Source: Psoroptes ovis (taxonomy: Eukaryota; Arthropoda; Arachnida; Sarcoptiformes; Psoroptidae). Taken from it: a stretch of DNA of 64,000 bases. Numbering within the stretch: position 1 is the first letter of the stretch; each line of letters opens with the position of its first letter. A program made the position numbers and the translations under genes. The stretch spans positions 188,501 to 252,500 of the forward strand of contig PQWQ01000007.1 of NCBI GenBank assembly GCA_002943765.1. Direction: 5' to 3'. Below the pieces are notes generated by a model. That model did not search any database and was not told the DNA's origin. It saw only the letters and a program-made list of their open reading frames with translations. Below are positions 47,598-60,076 of the stretch, one piece after another.

Positions 47598-48760
47598 TCA
47601 ATGCCAATATGGATAAAAATTTGAATTATTATATGGTTTATAATTGTTGTTATTGTGTGATGGCATCGTATCGATTTTTGTCAAAAATTGTGTATCAGAA
47701 TATTTATGATTGCGATAATTGTTGCTATTATTATTGTTTGAACCATTATGATGATAATCAGATGAATTACGCCAATTTGAATTCAAATTATTACGATTCA
47801 TTTTGTTGAATTGACCACCACCACCACCACCACCCATGCCATTATTTGCATTGTTTCCATTAACATTACCCATAAAATTACCATTATTCCCGCCCATATT
47901 GTTACGGCGATTCATCATCGAACCGCCAAACATTGAATTGTTATTATTTTGCAATGAATTCATTGATTGATTCATCATCGTGTTACGATTATTTTGATGT
48001 GCAACTTTAATGTCACATTCTTTACCGCCGATCATTTGTTTCGGCAGTGATATAGCCGATTCAGCTGCTTCACCATTTTCGAATATGACGAAACAAAATT
48101 CTTTACTACGATTACGTTGACGATCAAATGGTCGTTCAATGTTTTCGATCTATGATTTGACAATTGATTTAAAACTATAGATATAGAAATTTGAATTAAA
48201 ATATTTACCGGTCCAAATTGTTCAAAATATGTTCGTATTTCATCATTAGTCATATCACCATCAATACCACCAACAAATATTTTCTTCATACCATTTTTAC
48301 CTTTTGGCCGTTTAGGATCAACTTGACGATTTTTGATAACATGTGGCCCAGTTTTCAATACTTGATCAACAGTTTCATCATTAATAAATGTAACGAAACC
48401 AAAACCACGTGATCGTCCTGTATTCGAGTTATATTTAATTGTAACTTTATCCACTTGTCCAAATTGATTGAAATAGTCAAATAAATCCTCTATAAAATTG
48501 ATAAAGAAATTAGACATCAAATGTATCATTAAATATCTCAAACATTACACATACTTTCTTCAGTTTCCCAGCTTAATCCACCAAGAAATAATTTTCTAAA
48601 AATTTTTCAAAAATGAATTCAATTAATTACAGATCTTGTTACAATAAAAAACTTACTTATTATCATCGCTCGATGATAATGCATTATTATTATTATTTTG
48701 ATTACCAAATCGATTCGATGATGATGATGAATATTGATTGGATATTAAACAATCAGCCAT
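47598..48760 (-). CDS. sqd: hnRNP A/B-D (Squid-like) RNA-binding protein
   Basis: Four exons (48760-48657, 48595-48555, 48489-48209, 48149-47598) give 325 residues. A short Asn/Ser-rich N-terminus precedes two RRMs. RRM1 has KLFLGGLSWETEE and RNP1 RGFGFVTF. RRM2 has KIFVGGIDGDMTNDEIRTYF and the RNP1 variant KEFCFVIF. The linker VDPKRPKGK and the KECDIKVA end match the Squid/hnRNP AB/D group. The C-terminal ~130 residues are Gly/Asn/Met-rich and low in complexity, the kind of tail that drives granule assembly. Such proteins act in nuclear RNA packaging, splicing, mRNA localisation and translation control. The exact paralogue (Squid versus hrp40-like) is not certain. Confidence 0.85.
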
Positions 48761-49822
48761 TTTTAAATTTTTAAATTTAAATTATCGAAGATTATTGAAA
48801 TTTGACCAAGAAGACTTTGAACACGAAATCCAATGAAAAAATTATGTAATTTTTATCGAAAAAATAATAATTTTAAAAAATTTGAAATCAAATAAACAAA
48901 TAAATGAAAAATTAAAAAGAAACTCAAATATCTTCACATATGTATTATTATTATTATTGTTATTATGGTCTATTCATCATCATCATTGTCGACAACAACA
49001 ACACAACATCGATAGTTTACCACCATCAAACTATGCCACAATCATCATCATCAACAACAACAACATCAACAGCATCGACTATGAATGATCATATGTAGAT
49101 CTCTGGTGATATTATCTCGATTGATAGAATAGAACAGAGCAAAGAAATAGAAAAACTATGGATGATGATGACGACGAAAAAGAAGCAGCAAATGGTGAGA
49201 ATATGTTAATAGTAATAACAATAATAGCTATTTCATTGAATGGCCACCATTTTTTTATCAAAATAAAATAATTTTCGGTAATTTTAACCAAACCTTTTTT
49301 GCCTTGTTTAGGCTATGAAGCTAAATAAAACCAGATATCTGCATTGAAATGTAATGATTTTGTCGACAATATATGAGTTGGCAACTTGGTCTTCAAACAC
49401 AAACTACTACCAATTATTTATCATTTAAAATTGATTATTGTTTTTTACAATTTATGAACACCAGATGAAGACTGTGTTTTATTGCAATCAAAATTGATGC
49501 ATCATTTTTAAAGCTGAATGATTTGATTTGATAATTTTAAAACTGAATCAGCCTGATTAATCATTGCAATATTGGTTTATGGTCATTCGTCATAAAATTT
49601 TTGCATTATTCAATGTCTTATGTGTATTTTAGCATTCATTATTAATCACCTTTACAATTTTTTAAATGCCATGTGATCGACAAAAACAGCTGATCGATTG
49701 GTTTAAAAGGTAAGCCCTTTAAATTTTTATTTTTTAAAATTCATATTCTTATCTCTTCACGTAAATTTGGTCACCTTAGAATGATAATCTTGAATGATTA
49801 AGGATGTTAGTTCAAATTTATT
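48761..49822. promoter_or_regulatory. Divergent upstream region, hnRNP and B3GALT6
   Basis: 1.06 kb between divergent start codons. A 68-codon plus-strand frame at 48882-49088 is low in complexity (Leu, His and Asn runs from simple repeats) and I do not call it a gene. No promoter motif was identified. Confidence 0.45.
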
Positions 49823-50797
49823 ATGAGAAATCGATATTTTATTCAAATTATTGTGTCGTTCATTGCTGGTTTCACAATTGGTTCTATTTATCAAAAATTA
49901 TCATCGAAAAATCCCGGGACATTAAATGCTAATAATTTACAAATCAATGATTTAAATAATGCCGGAAATTATTTTCTAATTTGTATCATATTTACATCAA
50001 TTGATAATGTTGAACGCCGTCAAACAATCCGACAAACATGGTTAAATCTTGGTAAAAATTTGGAATTTAAACATTATTTTGTGATTGGTACGCAAAACAT
50101 ATCTTCAAAAATATTAGATGATATTCAATCAGAACAAAAATTGAATAATGATTTATTGTTGTTGGAGAATCTGACTGATAACTATGGAAATTTAACATTA
50201 AAATTGTTGCAATCATTGATTTGGATTGATCATAATGTTCAAAACTTTGAATATCTTCTGAAAGTTGATGATGATTCATTTGCAAGAATTGATAAAATAT
50301 TTGATTATTTGAAAAATAGAAGAAATTCCAAACTGCTCTCACTTTATTGGGGATTCTTCAATGGAAACGCTCGAATGAAACAAAATGGCCCTTGGAAAGA
50401 ATCTAATTGGTTTCTATGCGATCACTATTTACCATATGCATTAGGCGGTGGTTATGTATTATCTCAAAATCTTGTAAATTTTGTTTCAAGAAATTCAAAT
50501 CAGCTACAATTATATCAAAATGAAGATGTTACACTGGGTTTATGGTTGTCACCACTGAATATTGAAAGATTACACGATAAAAATTTCGATACCGAATATA
50601 AATCTCGTGGATGTATCAATACATTTTTGATTCAACATAAACAATCAATAAGTAACATGAAAATTAAATATAATTCTCTGATTAAAGATGGCCAACTATG
50701 CGCGGCAAGCAATCAATATGAACGATTCCGGACATATGAATATAATTGGAATGAATTACCATCGAAATGTTGTATTAGAAATGTTTCAATGTTATAA
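49823..50797 (+). CDS. B3GALT6: Beta-1,3-galactosyltransferase 6 (GAG linker GalT-II)
   Basis: A single exon of 324 residues; human B3GALT6 has 329. A type II membrane anchor is at ~7-23 (IQIIVSFIAGFTIG). GT31 motifs follow: ERRQTIRQTWL, DLLLLENLTDNYGNLTLKLL, the metal-binding DDD at 149-151 in LKVDDDSFAR, LYWGFFNGNARMK, CDHYLPYALGGGYVLS, YQNEDVTLGLWLSP, and FDTEYKSRGCINTFLIQHKQ. The last block and the Cys-rich end (LPSKCCIRN) are specific to B3GALT6. The enzyme adds the second galactose of the xylose-galactose-galactose-glucuronate linker in the Golgi. It thus acts two steps after the xylosyltransferase encoded at 12408-15131. An intronless gene is also usual for vertebrate B3GALT6. Confidence 0.93.
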   Translation: MRNRYFIQIIVSFIAGFTIGSIYQKLSSKNPGTLNANNLQINDLNNAGNYFLICIIFTSIDNVERRQTIRQTWLNLGKNLEFKHYFVIGTQNISSKILDDIQSEQKLNNDLLLLENLTDNYGNLTLKLLQSLIWIDHNVQNFEYLLKVDDDSFARIDKIFDYLKNRRNSKLLSLYWGFFNGNARMKQNGPWKESNWFLCDHYLPYALGGGYVLSQNLVNFVSRNSNQLQLYQNEDVTLGLWLSPLNIERLHDKNFDTEYKSRGCINTFLIQHKQSISNMKIKYNSLIKDGQLCAASNQYERFRTYEYNWNELPSKCCIRNVSML

Positions 50798-50875
50798 TTT
50801 TTATTTTAAAAATTTGTTATTCCAATAAATATGTAATAATCATTTTATAATCAATACGTAAATATCTTTTTTTCG

Positions 50876-52802
50876 TTATAAATCAATCAAATGTAGCTGA
50901 CTCAATATCAATATAATAAATATAAGTAATAAAAATATCGATATAATAAATGATGGACGTACTGGTATCATTAATAATTTTGCTTTTAAATTTAAACTAG
51001 TTGTATAGGTTAACAATGAATCCAGATCATCTCTTGCTGTTTGTTGATAACAAAATGGTCGTGCACACAATTCATGTCCAATGTCAATGATTGATTGACA
51101 TGAATTGGTTAAACGTGCTGCTTGTAATAATGGTATCGATAATAATATCATCCAATAAATCAATGAACAAATTGTTAACAACAATAAATACCATTCGATT
51201 GAATATTTTTTAAATAAATTGAATATTGTCACCGATACTTTTGTTGTAATATAAATCATTAATAACGATACACTCAGTGAATAACGGTTATTCAAAAAAT
51301 TCATGTTCATCTTGAATATTTCGGTATTTTTCGCGAATTCCTAAACAAAAAAAAAATTGATCAAAATCATGCAGTTCTTGTCGAATTTAATTTACCTGAA
51401 AATTGATACATTTCTCTCTAATAGCTGTTACATTCATTTGTATGAATAATATATTCATTTGACAATACAATGCATATATGATGATGATCGCAATTAAAAT
51501 CAATTCAATAAATGATAATATAATAACAAAGCTTATTTTCAAACCAATTATTTTCCATTGATTCGTTATATTTAGACAATATTCATAAATTAATGATACT
51601 TGATTTTCTTGATCATCTTTAACGATGAATAAACAAATAATAAATAGCAGAATTGCAAATAATAAACATAACAAAATGATTCGCATCCAATTTTTAACAA
51701 TTTTCTGTATTTTTAAATTAGCTTTATGATTACCAATAATTTTTGTCGATAAGAGTAGATTCAATACACATATATTTTGAAAACGGTCAATTTCACAAAA
51801 ACGTAATTGTTTAATTAATATTAAATATGATATCAATAATATTGAACATTTTATTATAAAATTAGTTAACGATGATTTTGTTGATGATAAATATGACCAT
51901 GAACAACAATTACAAAAACAATTTAATGATAATAAATTATCTTGATCAAATAGCGTGAATCTATTTCGATATTCAAGATGTTTTATTAATATTTTTGTTA
52001 AATTATAAATTTCAATCGATTCACTGTTATTATTTAATGGTAGCATCAAATGATTTTTATCATCAAATATCATCGATATCAGCTTATTATTATCTTGATC
52101 TTGATCATTATGTTGTAAACAAGATTGATATTGCAGTAAATGTCCAATCATAATCAATACAATAATCAGTGAAAGATATGTTGCATTGAGAGCTATTCTA
52201 AAGCAATTATAATTATCTAAACAACCGAATCGAAATGATTGCCAGCCTAATAATTTAAGCAAGAATTGATAAAATGGCAATATATTATTATTACAATATT
52301 CTAATGTATTGGTGATTGATGGCATGAATTCTTGTTGATAATCATCATCATTATTATTGCTGATGAATGAATTCAATCTATGATTTGTTCTTTTCATTTT
52401 TCGAAATGTCTTAGCTGTTGCCAAATTATCATCATTCAATCGAGAATCCAAGTTTTTGAATCGCTGATGCTGTTGACAAAATGATCGACTACGATGATGA
52501 TGATGATGATCTTGGTCATTCATTGATGATAATAATGGTACAAGAGGTAAAAATGATGATGTCGATGATAACGACGATGATGAATGCGATGTTTGTAATG
52601 GAATCGTTCGAGTTGTCGTCGAAGATACAGTGGTCAATGTTGTTGTTGTTGTCGGTAATGTTATCGTCGTTGTCGATATTGAACCATAATAATGATAATA
52701 ATTTTGACAATTATGATTTGAAATTGTTATTAAATTTGATATTGATGGCTGATTTGTTTGTTGTTGTTGCTGTTCATTATGATCATTGTGATAATCATCC
52801 AT
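50876..52802 (-). CDS. Gustatory-receptor-like multi-span membrane protein
   Basis: Two exons (52802-51396, 51340-50876) give 623 residues. The ATG at 52802 is the first in frame. The N-terminal ~150 residues are low in complexity (Gln, Thr, Ser, His and Asn runs). About seven hydrophobic helices follow, including YLSLIIVLIMIGHLL, IILLCLLFAILLFIICLFIV, FVIILSFIELILIAIIIIYA and, at the C-terminus, SFIISIFLLLIFIILILSQL. The topology, the late intron in phase 0 near the last helices and the closing SLLTYTTSLNLKAKLLMIPV segment recall arthropod gustatory receptors (7tm_7). The usual TYhhhhhQF signature is absent and the low-complexity N-terminus is unusually long. Another multi-span family is possible. 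Confidence 0.5.
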
Positions 52803-53227
52803 GATTTTGTAAATTATAATTTGTTCGACTACTCCAATATAATCATGATTCAATCATTGTCATCATTATTTTATTTGAACAACAACAAAAAAGAAGAAAA
52901 CATTTTCTTACACTAATTAATTCATTTAATGAAACATAAATAGTCAAATAATGAAGCGCATGAAAAATAATAAGTAATAAGTGATTCAAGGGCAAATAAT
53001 TATGATTTAAATTGAGAAAATTTTCTTAGAAATTTTCATAAGAAATTCACAAATAATATTTATCACACATTTTTCAATTCAAATTTGATTTATTTTTTGT
53101 TATGGATCACAAAATTTTATTGTCATTATTTGTTTCTTAGTATTTTTCTTAGTTTGAACGGAAAAATTAATTTCAAAGAAACAAATTATTCTTAGAATAT
53201 TTTTCTCTTCGTTTGAAAGCCAGACAT
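52803..53227. other. Spacer between two minus-strand membrane protein genes
   Basis: 425 AT-rich bases containing the receptor-like gene's upstream region and the 3' UTR of the four-helix gene. Nothing else was seen. Confidence 0.45.
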
Positions 53228-54359
53228 TCAAACAAAATGTCTACGAGACAGTATTTGTGTCAATAGATTACCATCAGGATCATATTGTACAATCAATGCA
53301 GCCGGCAGTACACCTTCCATATGATTTCGAAATATGATAAATGATAAAATTATACCGATTAAGCTATCGATTAAGGCTAATAAATAATTCAAAAATTAGG
53401 AATTACATTTAATATGAATTTCAATATTCAAAGCGGAAACATTTACCTAAACTTGTACCGATAGGATGTTTACTGGTTATCAATGCAATAATTGAAATGA
53501 TTAGTAATAAAAATGAATAAATACCAAGCAATATAGCTTCGAACAGGTACCATGGAAAATTGTAATATAAAATTATTAATTGACATGTGTAAATGGTAAA
53601 TATAAGGCCATATATTAATATACCAACAATCAGGAAAATGATATAAACAAATTTCAATTCACAATATTCCATTTGTGGTTGTTCGTGTTGTTGTAAATTA
53701 TCAATCGATATATCAGTGTATGCATTATTCATTGATTGATTATAAACAGTTGTTAGTGATCGATTCGCAGGATTGAGATTGTCATTCAAATTATTATTAG
53801 CATCATCAGATGATGATGATATCAATAAAAAATAAACACATTGATCATTGAAATACAAACAAATGGATAGAAATAATGTTAAAATAATGTATAGCTTTAA
53901 ACAATAACAATAACCAAAATTTGGTTGACATTGTTCATTATTATGTTCATTCAATAATATATCTTGATTTGATGATAATTTATCTTGTAATTTTCGTTGT
54001 TGTTGATGTTCGAAATCATAATCATCTGGTAGAAATTTTCTAATAAATTTTTTAATACCATTTTTAATAAAATATTCATCTTCATCAGTGATTGATAGTA
54101 ATGATTTTGGACGACTTGCGATCGATGATTGTGATGATAACTTTCCTTTAGTTATCAATGATGGTTCGATTGTCAAACTACTTTGGTCATCTTTTAAATC
54201 ATCGATATTATTGTTTTGTTTGATCATTGATGCATTTTCATTATTCTTATTGATAATAATTGAATTTCGTGTGAAATTTGTTTGAACTGTTTTAGCCGAA
54301 TGTTTCTTTTTCATTCTGTTATTGTTTGTATTTGTTTTAGATGACAATTTACGTTCCAT
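53228..54359 (-). CDS. Unidentified four-helix membrane protein
   Basis: Two exons (54359-53447, 53376-53228) give 353 residues. I do not recognise the family. The N-terminal ~145 residues are polar and rich in Lys, Asn and Ser, and predicted cytosolic. Four hydrophobic helices follow: LKLYIILTLFLSICLYF, then after an Asn-rich loop with possible N-glycosylation sites FVYIIFLIVGILIYGLIFTIY, then LFEAILLGIYSFLLLIISIIALI, and finally DSLIGIILSFIIF on the second exon. The protein ends in a short tail, LSRRHFV. The tetraspan layout resembles small insect DUF-type four-span proteins, but the CCG of true tetraspanins is absent. The splice joins in phase and restores the fourth helix, which supports the model. 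Confidence 0.6.
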
Positions 54360-55539
54360 TATTTTTGCCAGTTTTGTATTTGTTTTTCGATCAACGAAAT
54401 TTCAAGAACAACTTCGATTGCTAATAGCTTTCGATTAAATTGTTTCCAATCATAATTATTATTCATTATTAAATTTAAATTGTTTAAAAATTAAATTATG
54501 GAACATTTAATCCTTGAAACATGTACAATTGAAAAGATTCTGTGTGCATTGTATTTCCCTATAAACATGAATTTCCTGGACATGAACAACAATTGAACAA
54601 TATTGTCATTTCAAAGGTCAAATTATTTTATTTTATTTCACAGGCTTAAACCTTTACTGAATAATGCTCGTTTATTCAAAAGGAAAAATTTCAGCTTTTC
54701 TGACATTTAATAATATGAGAAATTGTGATTTTTTCAAAGGACAAACAAACAAATATGAACATAATAATCATCAATTTGACCACTAAAAATCACTAAAATC
54801 ATTCACCACATACCACGAGAACAAAGGCTTGACACACATAAATAAAATTGATTTGATTTTTTTGATTTAATATTAAGTGTGTTTATGGATTGAATATGAA
54901 CATTAAATGTGTTTGAACAATTGTTATTATGTTTTCTTTGAAATCTAATGTTGAAAATACACACACACATAACTCGACAAATACGATTACAAATGATAAA
55001 ATGACCAATTGTTGTCGTATTCGTCGTCATTTTTTTCTCATTTCAAATCGAGATGTTTCAAACGCGAGAAAAAAAATTGAATTTAAATTTAAATTTCTCT
55101 CGAAAGATTTCATATCTAAGAGTATTGTATAATCGGAATTTTTAAAATTGGAAAAAAAGGTTGGACGCACTTGTGTAGCGAATTTGAATAAAAAATAAAA
55201 TAAAATGAAGCAAATACCATAGAAAATTTTGAGATTTCTCGCTGAAAAAAAAATGATCACCTGTTGATTCAATTGAATTCAATTGAATTGATAAAATGTA
55301 TTCATTTGCATATGGCTGAAAATGAACATTTGAACGATAATTTGTCATTTCGAAACAATTCATTTATTTTTCACATCCTTAAATGTTTGTGTGTGTGTCC
55401 GTTCGCAAATCTTGATGAAATGAATATTTATTAATGTATTAATCGCACATACATTCTTCCTAATTTATTTCTATGTGTGTTTGTGTGTGTGAATTTTTTT
55501 AAATTTCAATTTTTAATTTTTTGAGAACCAAAAGCTACA
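54360..55539. promoter_or_regulatory. Divergent upstream region, four-helix gene and desaturase
   Basis: 1.18 kb between divergent start codons. It contains GT-rich simple sequence near 55390-55490 and a small palindromic run of AATTGAATTC units near 55269-55289. No gene was seen. Confidence 0.45.
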
Positions 55540-56765
55540 ATGAATGATTCATTAATTAAAAATTCTAATCACATCATCGGCAGCAACAAAAATGATGGTG
55601 ATAATAATGACCCTAATGATGAACGATATGAATGGAAATTAAAATGGACATGGATTTTACCATTATTATTTGGCCATTTAAGCGCTATTTATGGTGTTTA
55701 TCTGGGTGTTTACCAGGCACAAATTAAAACGCTTATATTTTATTTTATTCTAATACAATTTAGTGCGACTGGTATTATTTGTGGTGCACATCGATTATGG
55801 ACACATCGTTCATATCGTGCTCATTATTCGTTGCGTGTGTTTCTTATGATTTGTCAAACTTTAGCCTTTCAGGTAATTAATTAATATTCATCACAATCAT
55901 TACGTGATAATTTTATTTAATTTATTATCTGATATAAATTTTAGTTAAGCATATTACAATGGAGTCTTTATCATCGTGTACATCATAAATTTTCCGATAC
56001 TGATGCCGATCCACATAATGCTAAACGTGGTTTCTTTTTTGCGCATATGGGTTGGATTATGGTCGAACATCATGTTGAATATGAACGTAAATCTGTCAAA
56101 ATTGATATCAATGATTTGAAAAATGATTCGATTGTTGCATTTCAACATCGATACTATCTACCATTGGTGAGATTATAGTTTTAATATTAAAAATAATTTA
56201 TGGGAAAATTAATTAATTTTTTTTTCAAAATAATTAGTCCATAATAATCACATTCATTTTGCCAACAATATTACCAGTGGTATTATGGAATGAAACATTG
56301 ATCAATGCAATTCATTTGAATATATTTCGCATTGCATTATCATTACATCAAACAGCATTAGTAAATTCAGCTGCACATATTTATGGCTATAGACCTTATG
56401 ATAAACGTATTGATCCAAGTGAAAATAAATTCACTACATATGTTACAATGGGTGAAGCATATCATAATTATCATCATGCATTTCCTATGGATTATTCTGC
56501 ATCCGAATTCCTGTGGGATACCAATTATAATCCAATGACAGCATTTATAGATATTTGTGCTTATTTTAATTTAGTTTGGAATCGTAAAAAAATTGATCAG
56601 AAATTAATTGAACAACGATTGAATAAATATGGTGATCTACGATTTGTTGATATACGAGAACGAAAGCCTAAAAATTTGTTCGCTGATACATTTTTAGGTA
56701 TTTTGACATTATTTTGGGCCTTATGGGTGATTTTATTTATAAGATTTATTGTTAATCATTTTTAA
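55540..56765 (+). CDS. SCD: Delta-9 acyl-CoA (stearoyl-CoA) desaturase
   Basis: Three exons (55540-55872, 55945-56166, 56238-56765) encode 360 residues, the usual length. All three histidine boxes of membrane desaturases are intact: HRLWTH at 84-89, HRVHH at 121-125 and HNYHH at 261-265. The extra ligand motif NSAAHIYGYRPYDK is also present. Four membrane helices surround the boxes, including the pair TWILPLLFGHLSAIYGVYLG and TLIFYFILIQFSATGII. The enzyme sits in the ER and puts a cis double bond at C9 of palmitoyl- or stearoyl-CoA using cytochrome b5. It would act on the product of the fatty acid synthase encoded upstream in this window. Arthropods have several paralogues, so substrate preference cannot be told. 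Confidence 0.94.
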
Positions 56766-59282
56766 AATATTATTTTGAAAAACAATGGGATTAAAAGAAT
56801 GAAAATTAATTTAAATTATTATCATTAATCCACATGACATTTGTTTATTATTTTCTTATGATATTATCAAATAATTGATTATTTTAAAATGTACCAATTT
56901 CATTTTAAAAGGTACGCATAGAGACAACAAATAATATTGAAACACCGGAATGCAATCAATAAAGAGGATAAAGAGACAATAATAATAATAACAATAAAGA
57001 TTTAGGTATTTAAACTTGAAATTGACAGTCATAAACAGACATAAAAAATCATCGGAAAAAATCTTTCATTATCAACTAGGCAATAGTGATCTACATTTGA
57101 TTATTATGACAGTTTACTTTGTCAAAAATGAAATTTCCAAGACAAAATTACAAAATCTTAATTTTCGAAATTGAATAAATCATCGAAATCAATTTGAATC
57201 GGGTAAGTTAATGAATAACTCGAAATTTCTATCTGCCATTCAAAGATCGTCTTAGATAAATCTAAATCTTAATTGAATCTAAATTATTATTATTATTATT
57301 ACATTTTTAATGAATTTTGAAACAAAATAAATATTTCATTTTTCCAATGTTATTCATCATCATCAATTGAATGGTTGAATAATTTTGAGGCCAAATCATT
57401 TATCCAGAAAGCGATTCAATTCAAAACACAAAAAAAAACCTAAATTGTAATCACTTTGAAAATTGTCAAATAGAATAAAACGCCCAAAAGAAATATGTGT
57501 GTCTTTGTATTTGAAAAAATAAAGAGTAATTTTCAAAATCCAACAAATGACAATTTACATCAAGCAAAGCAAAGGTAGAAATCTCTCCATTTCCAACCAG
57601 CATTTCTCAGTACAGCCAAATGCAATGGTACCACTTGTTGCATCTGGACGCAAATAGTAGAAATGAATGAGAGAAATAATACATTATTTGATTCCGTTTC
57701 ATTACAATCTTTTTGGTGATTGAAATATCAACATATATTCAATTATAACAATAGTTGAAAAAATATATGACTTGACAATGTCAACGATTTCATTCAATGA
57801 AAAAAATAATAATAAAAATCAAATTCAAATGAACAATAAATCAAGGATTTATGAGATTGATTCATACATTTCAATGTGTATTCAAATGAATACAACATGC
57901 GATATAAACATCAAAATGATAATCATTGAAAATATAAAAATATATTGATGACATCGTATTCAAATGTTCATTTATTTGAATGTATATTTTCGAAATATAT
58001 TTTTCTTCAAAAATTTACTCTTCAATGCTGCAAATACATTCCGTATATGATTCGTTTCATTCAATCATTCAATGTACAATTACAATCCGTAATATTCAAT
58101 GTTTTTTCAATTAAACAAATGAAAATAAAAAAGTTTTAAAAAAATTTCATTTCCATCATTTCAATTCATTATTGTTACAAGTCCATTGTGCAAAAAATAA
58201 AAACGGCAAATGAACAACAACAACAGTAACAACAACGAATATGCAACAGGTGTGTCAATTTGAAATTTATTTTTTTGTAAATATTATTACGAAAATCATT
58301 CATTCAATTCATTTCAATTCATTGTTGGTGGTAACATTTACATTTTTGTGAATATCTTTGTGTGTGTGTTTGTGTGTAACTGTGTGTCCGGTAAACCGAC
58401 ATTATTATACAGAATCACAGTGTGTATATTGTCATTTGATTCAAAATTGTCATTTGAAGATGATTCATTCATTCATTCATAAATAATTTATTTCAAATTC
58501 AATTCTATTCATTTTGAATTACAATTGTCATTCATTATATATGATTGAATCATGAAGTTTTTGATTGTGTTTTGCTGTTGTTATTGTTGTAACTATTATT
58601 ATTATTATTATTAATGAAAATTCATCGAATTTGATTGTGTATTTGTATGACATTTTATTGTCATGATTTCATTGCATTCATTCATAAATTCATCATATGT
58701 TTGACATTGTGGTTATGGTTCATGTAAAATGAAACTTGAATCACATCGAATCATTGAAAATTAATTACTTTTATCATTTTATTTATTTATTTGTGAACAT
58801 TTCCATCTCAATTTCCTACTTACAAGGTAAGAAGATTTTATTCAAAAGAAAAAAAAGAAATTTGAAATTTGAATTTCTTTTGTTGAGGTATGAAGGTATA
58901 AGGTTGTGATAAGGTCAAAGGCCTGATATTTTAATTTTTTTTAAATTTTTCTGAGAAAATTTTGAATGAAAAGCTTAAAGTTTTGACAAATTGTATTGAT
59001 TGATCGATTGTAAAGTTGATTATTACATCGGTAAAAATTTCATTGCAATACAGCAGACATGTACACAATAAATAAATGAATGTGTAATCAAGATATTTCA
59101 AATCAATCAATCAATAGATCCATAAATCGATCAATCGATCGATAGATTGACCTGGATTGATTAATTAATTACAAAATACATAAAAAAATGAAAATATTTT
59201 GATCCATTTATATGAAATAATAATTGATAATAATATAAATTATTATCAATTATTTCCTGCTAAATAGCGTTCAATAAAAATA

Positions 59283-59365
59283 TTAGGTTGTCCTCAAAGT
59301 TTCTGCCGGTTATATCATTGGATAATCATTTGAAAAATTGGCAAAAACTTTTCAGTACAATCTAA
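59283..59365 (+). mobile_element. MITE family 1, copy 2
   Basis: An 83 bp element flanked by TA. It begins TTAGGTTGTCCTCAAAG and ends ACAATCTAA. The middle (GCCGGTTATATCATTGGATA) matches the copy at 60611, so these two form a subtype. Confidence 0.75.
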
Positions 59366-59995
59366 TATTTTAAAAATTATTAATTGATCTATAAGACTAT
59401 TGTTTTCACTCGATGTACGTACGGATAAATAAATGAATGAATGAAGAAAAATAATTTCAGTTCTTAGAAATAAAAATTTCATTTCTCAAATTAGTTCAAT
59501 TCATTGTTTTTGATCAAAATTGAATTGAATTGAAATAAAAATATGCGAAAGATAACCAGCAAAGGTTCGATAGCAATATCGAAAAAAACGTGCATTCATT
59601 ATTATTATTATCAAACATTTGTGTGTGTATTATATGCACAGGTTCATAGTACAACAATGATAATAATGATAAAACATTTAAACGAAATTCAAACTGGATT
59701 TACCTGAAATTTTTTTATTTTTCTTAATTTTCATTCATTCATTCATCTGCTGAATTATTTGTAAATTGGATAAAATTAGTTTTTTTTTATGGCCATTATT
59801 TCTAAACAAAAACGAATAAGAAATACGAAATACTAATTCGAATATAATTCATTTGTTGTTGGCCAGTAGTTATAGAGGTAAATCTGATAAAGGGCGCCAA
59901 ACACATGTTTGGATATTTTTTTCGAAAAACGAAAAATTATCTTTCGAAAATTTAAAGAAACAAAAAAATTAAAAGAAATGCATCCATCAATTTTA

Positions 59996-60076
59996 TTAGA
60001 GTTGTCGGGAAAATTTTAGCCGATTTTCATTAGCAACTCTATCGATTAAGCCGAATAAACTTTTCGGACAGCCTAA
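59996..60076 (+). mobile_element. MITE family 1, copy 3
   Basis: An 81 bp element flanked by TA. It begins TTAGAGTTGTCGGGAAAAT and ends TTTTCGGACAGCCTAA. Its interior (GCAACTCTATCGATTAAGCC) matches the copy at 16994-17074 in opposite orientation. Confidence 0.8.

Noticed and set aside
48882..49088. A 68-codon plus-strand frame with Leu, His and Asn runs
   Set aside because: The composition comes from simple repeats (TTA, CAT, AAC), there is no domain, and it lies in a divergent promoter region.
52481..52804. A 107-codon plus-strand frame opposite the receptor-like gene
   Set aside because: It mirrors the GAT/TCA repeats of the minus-strand coding sequence, a shadow of the low-complexity N-terminus.
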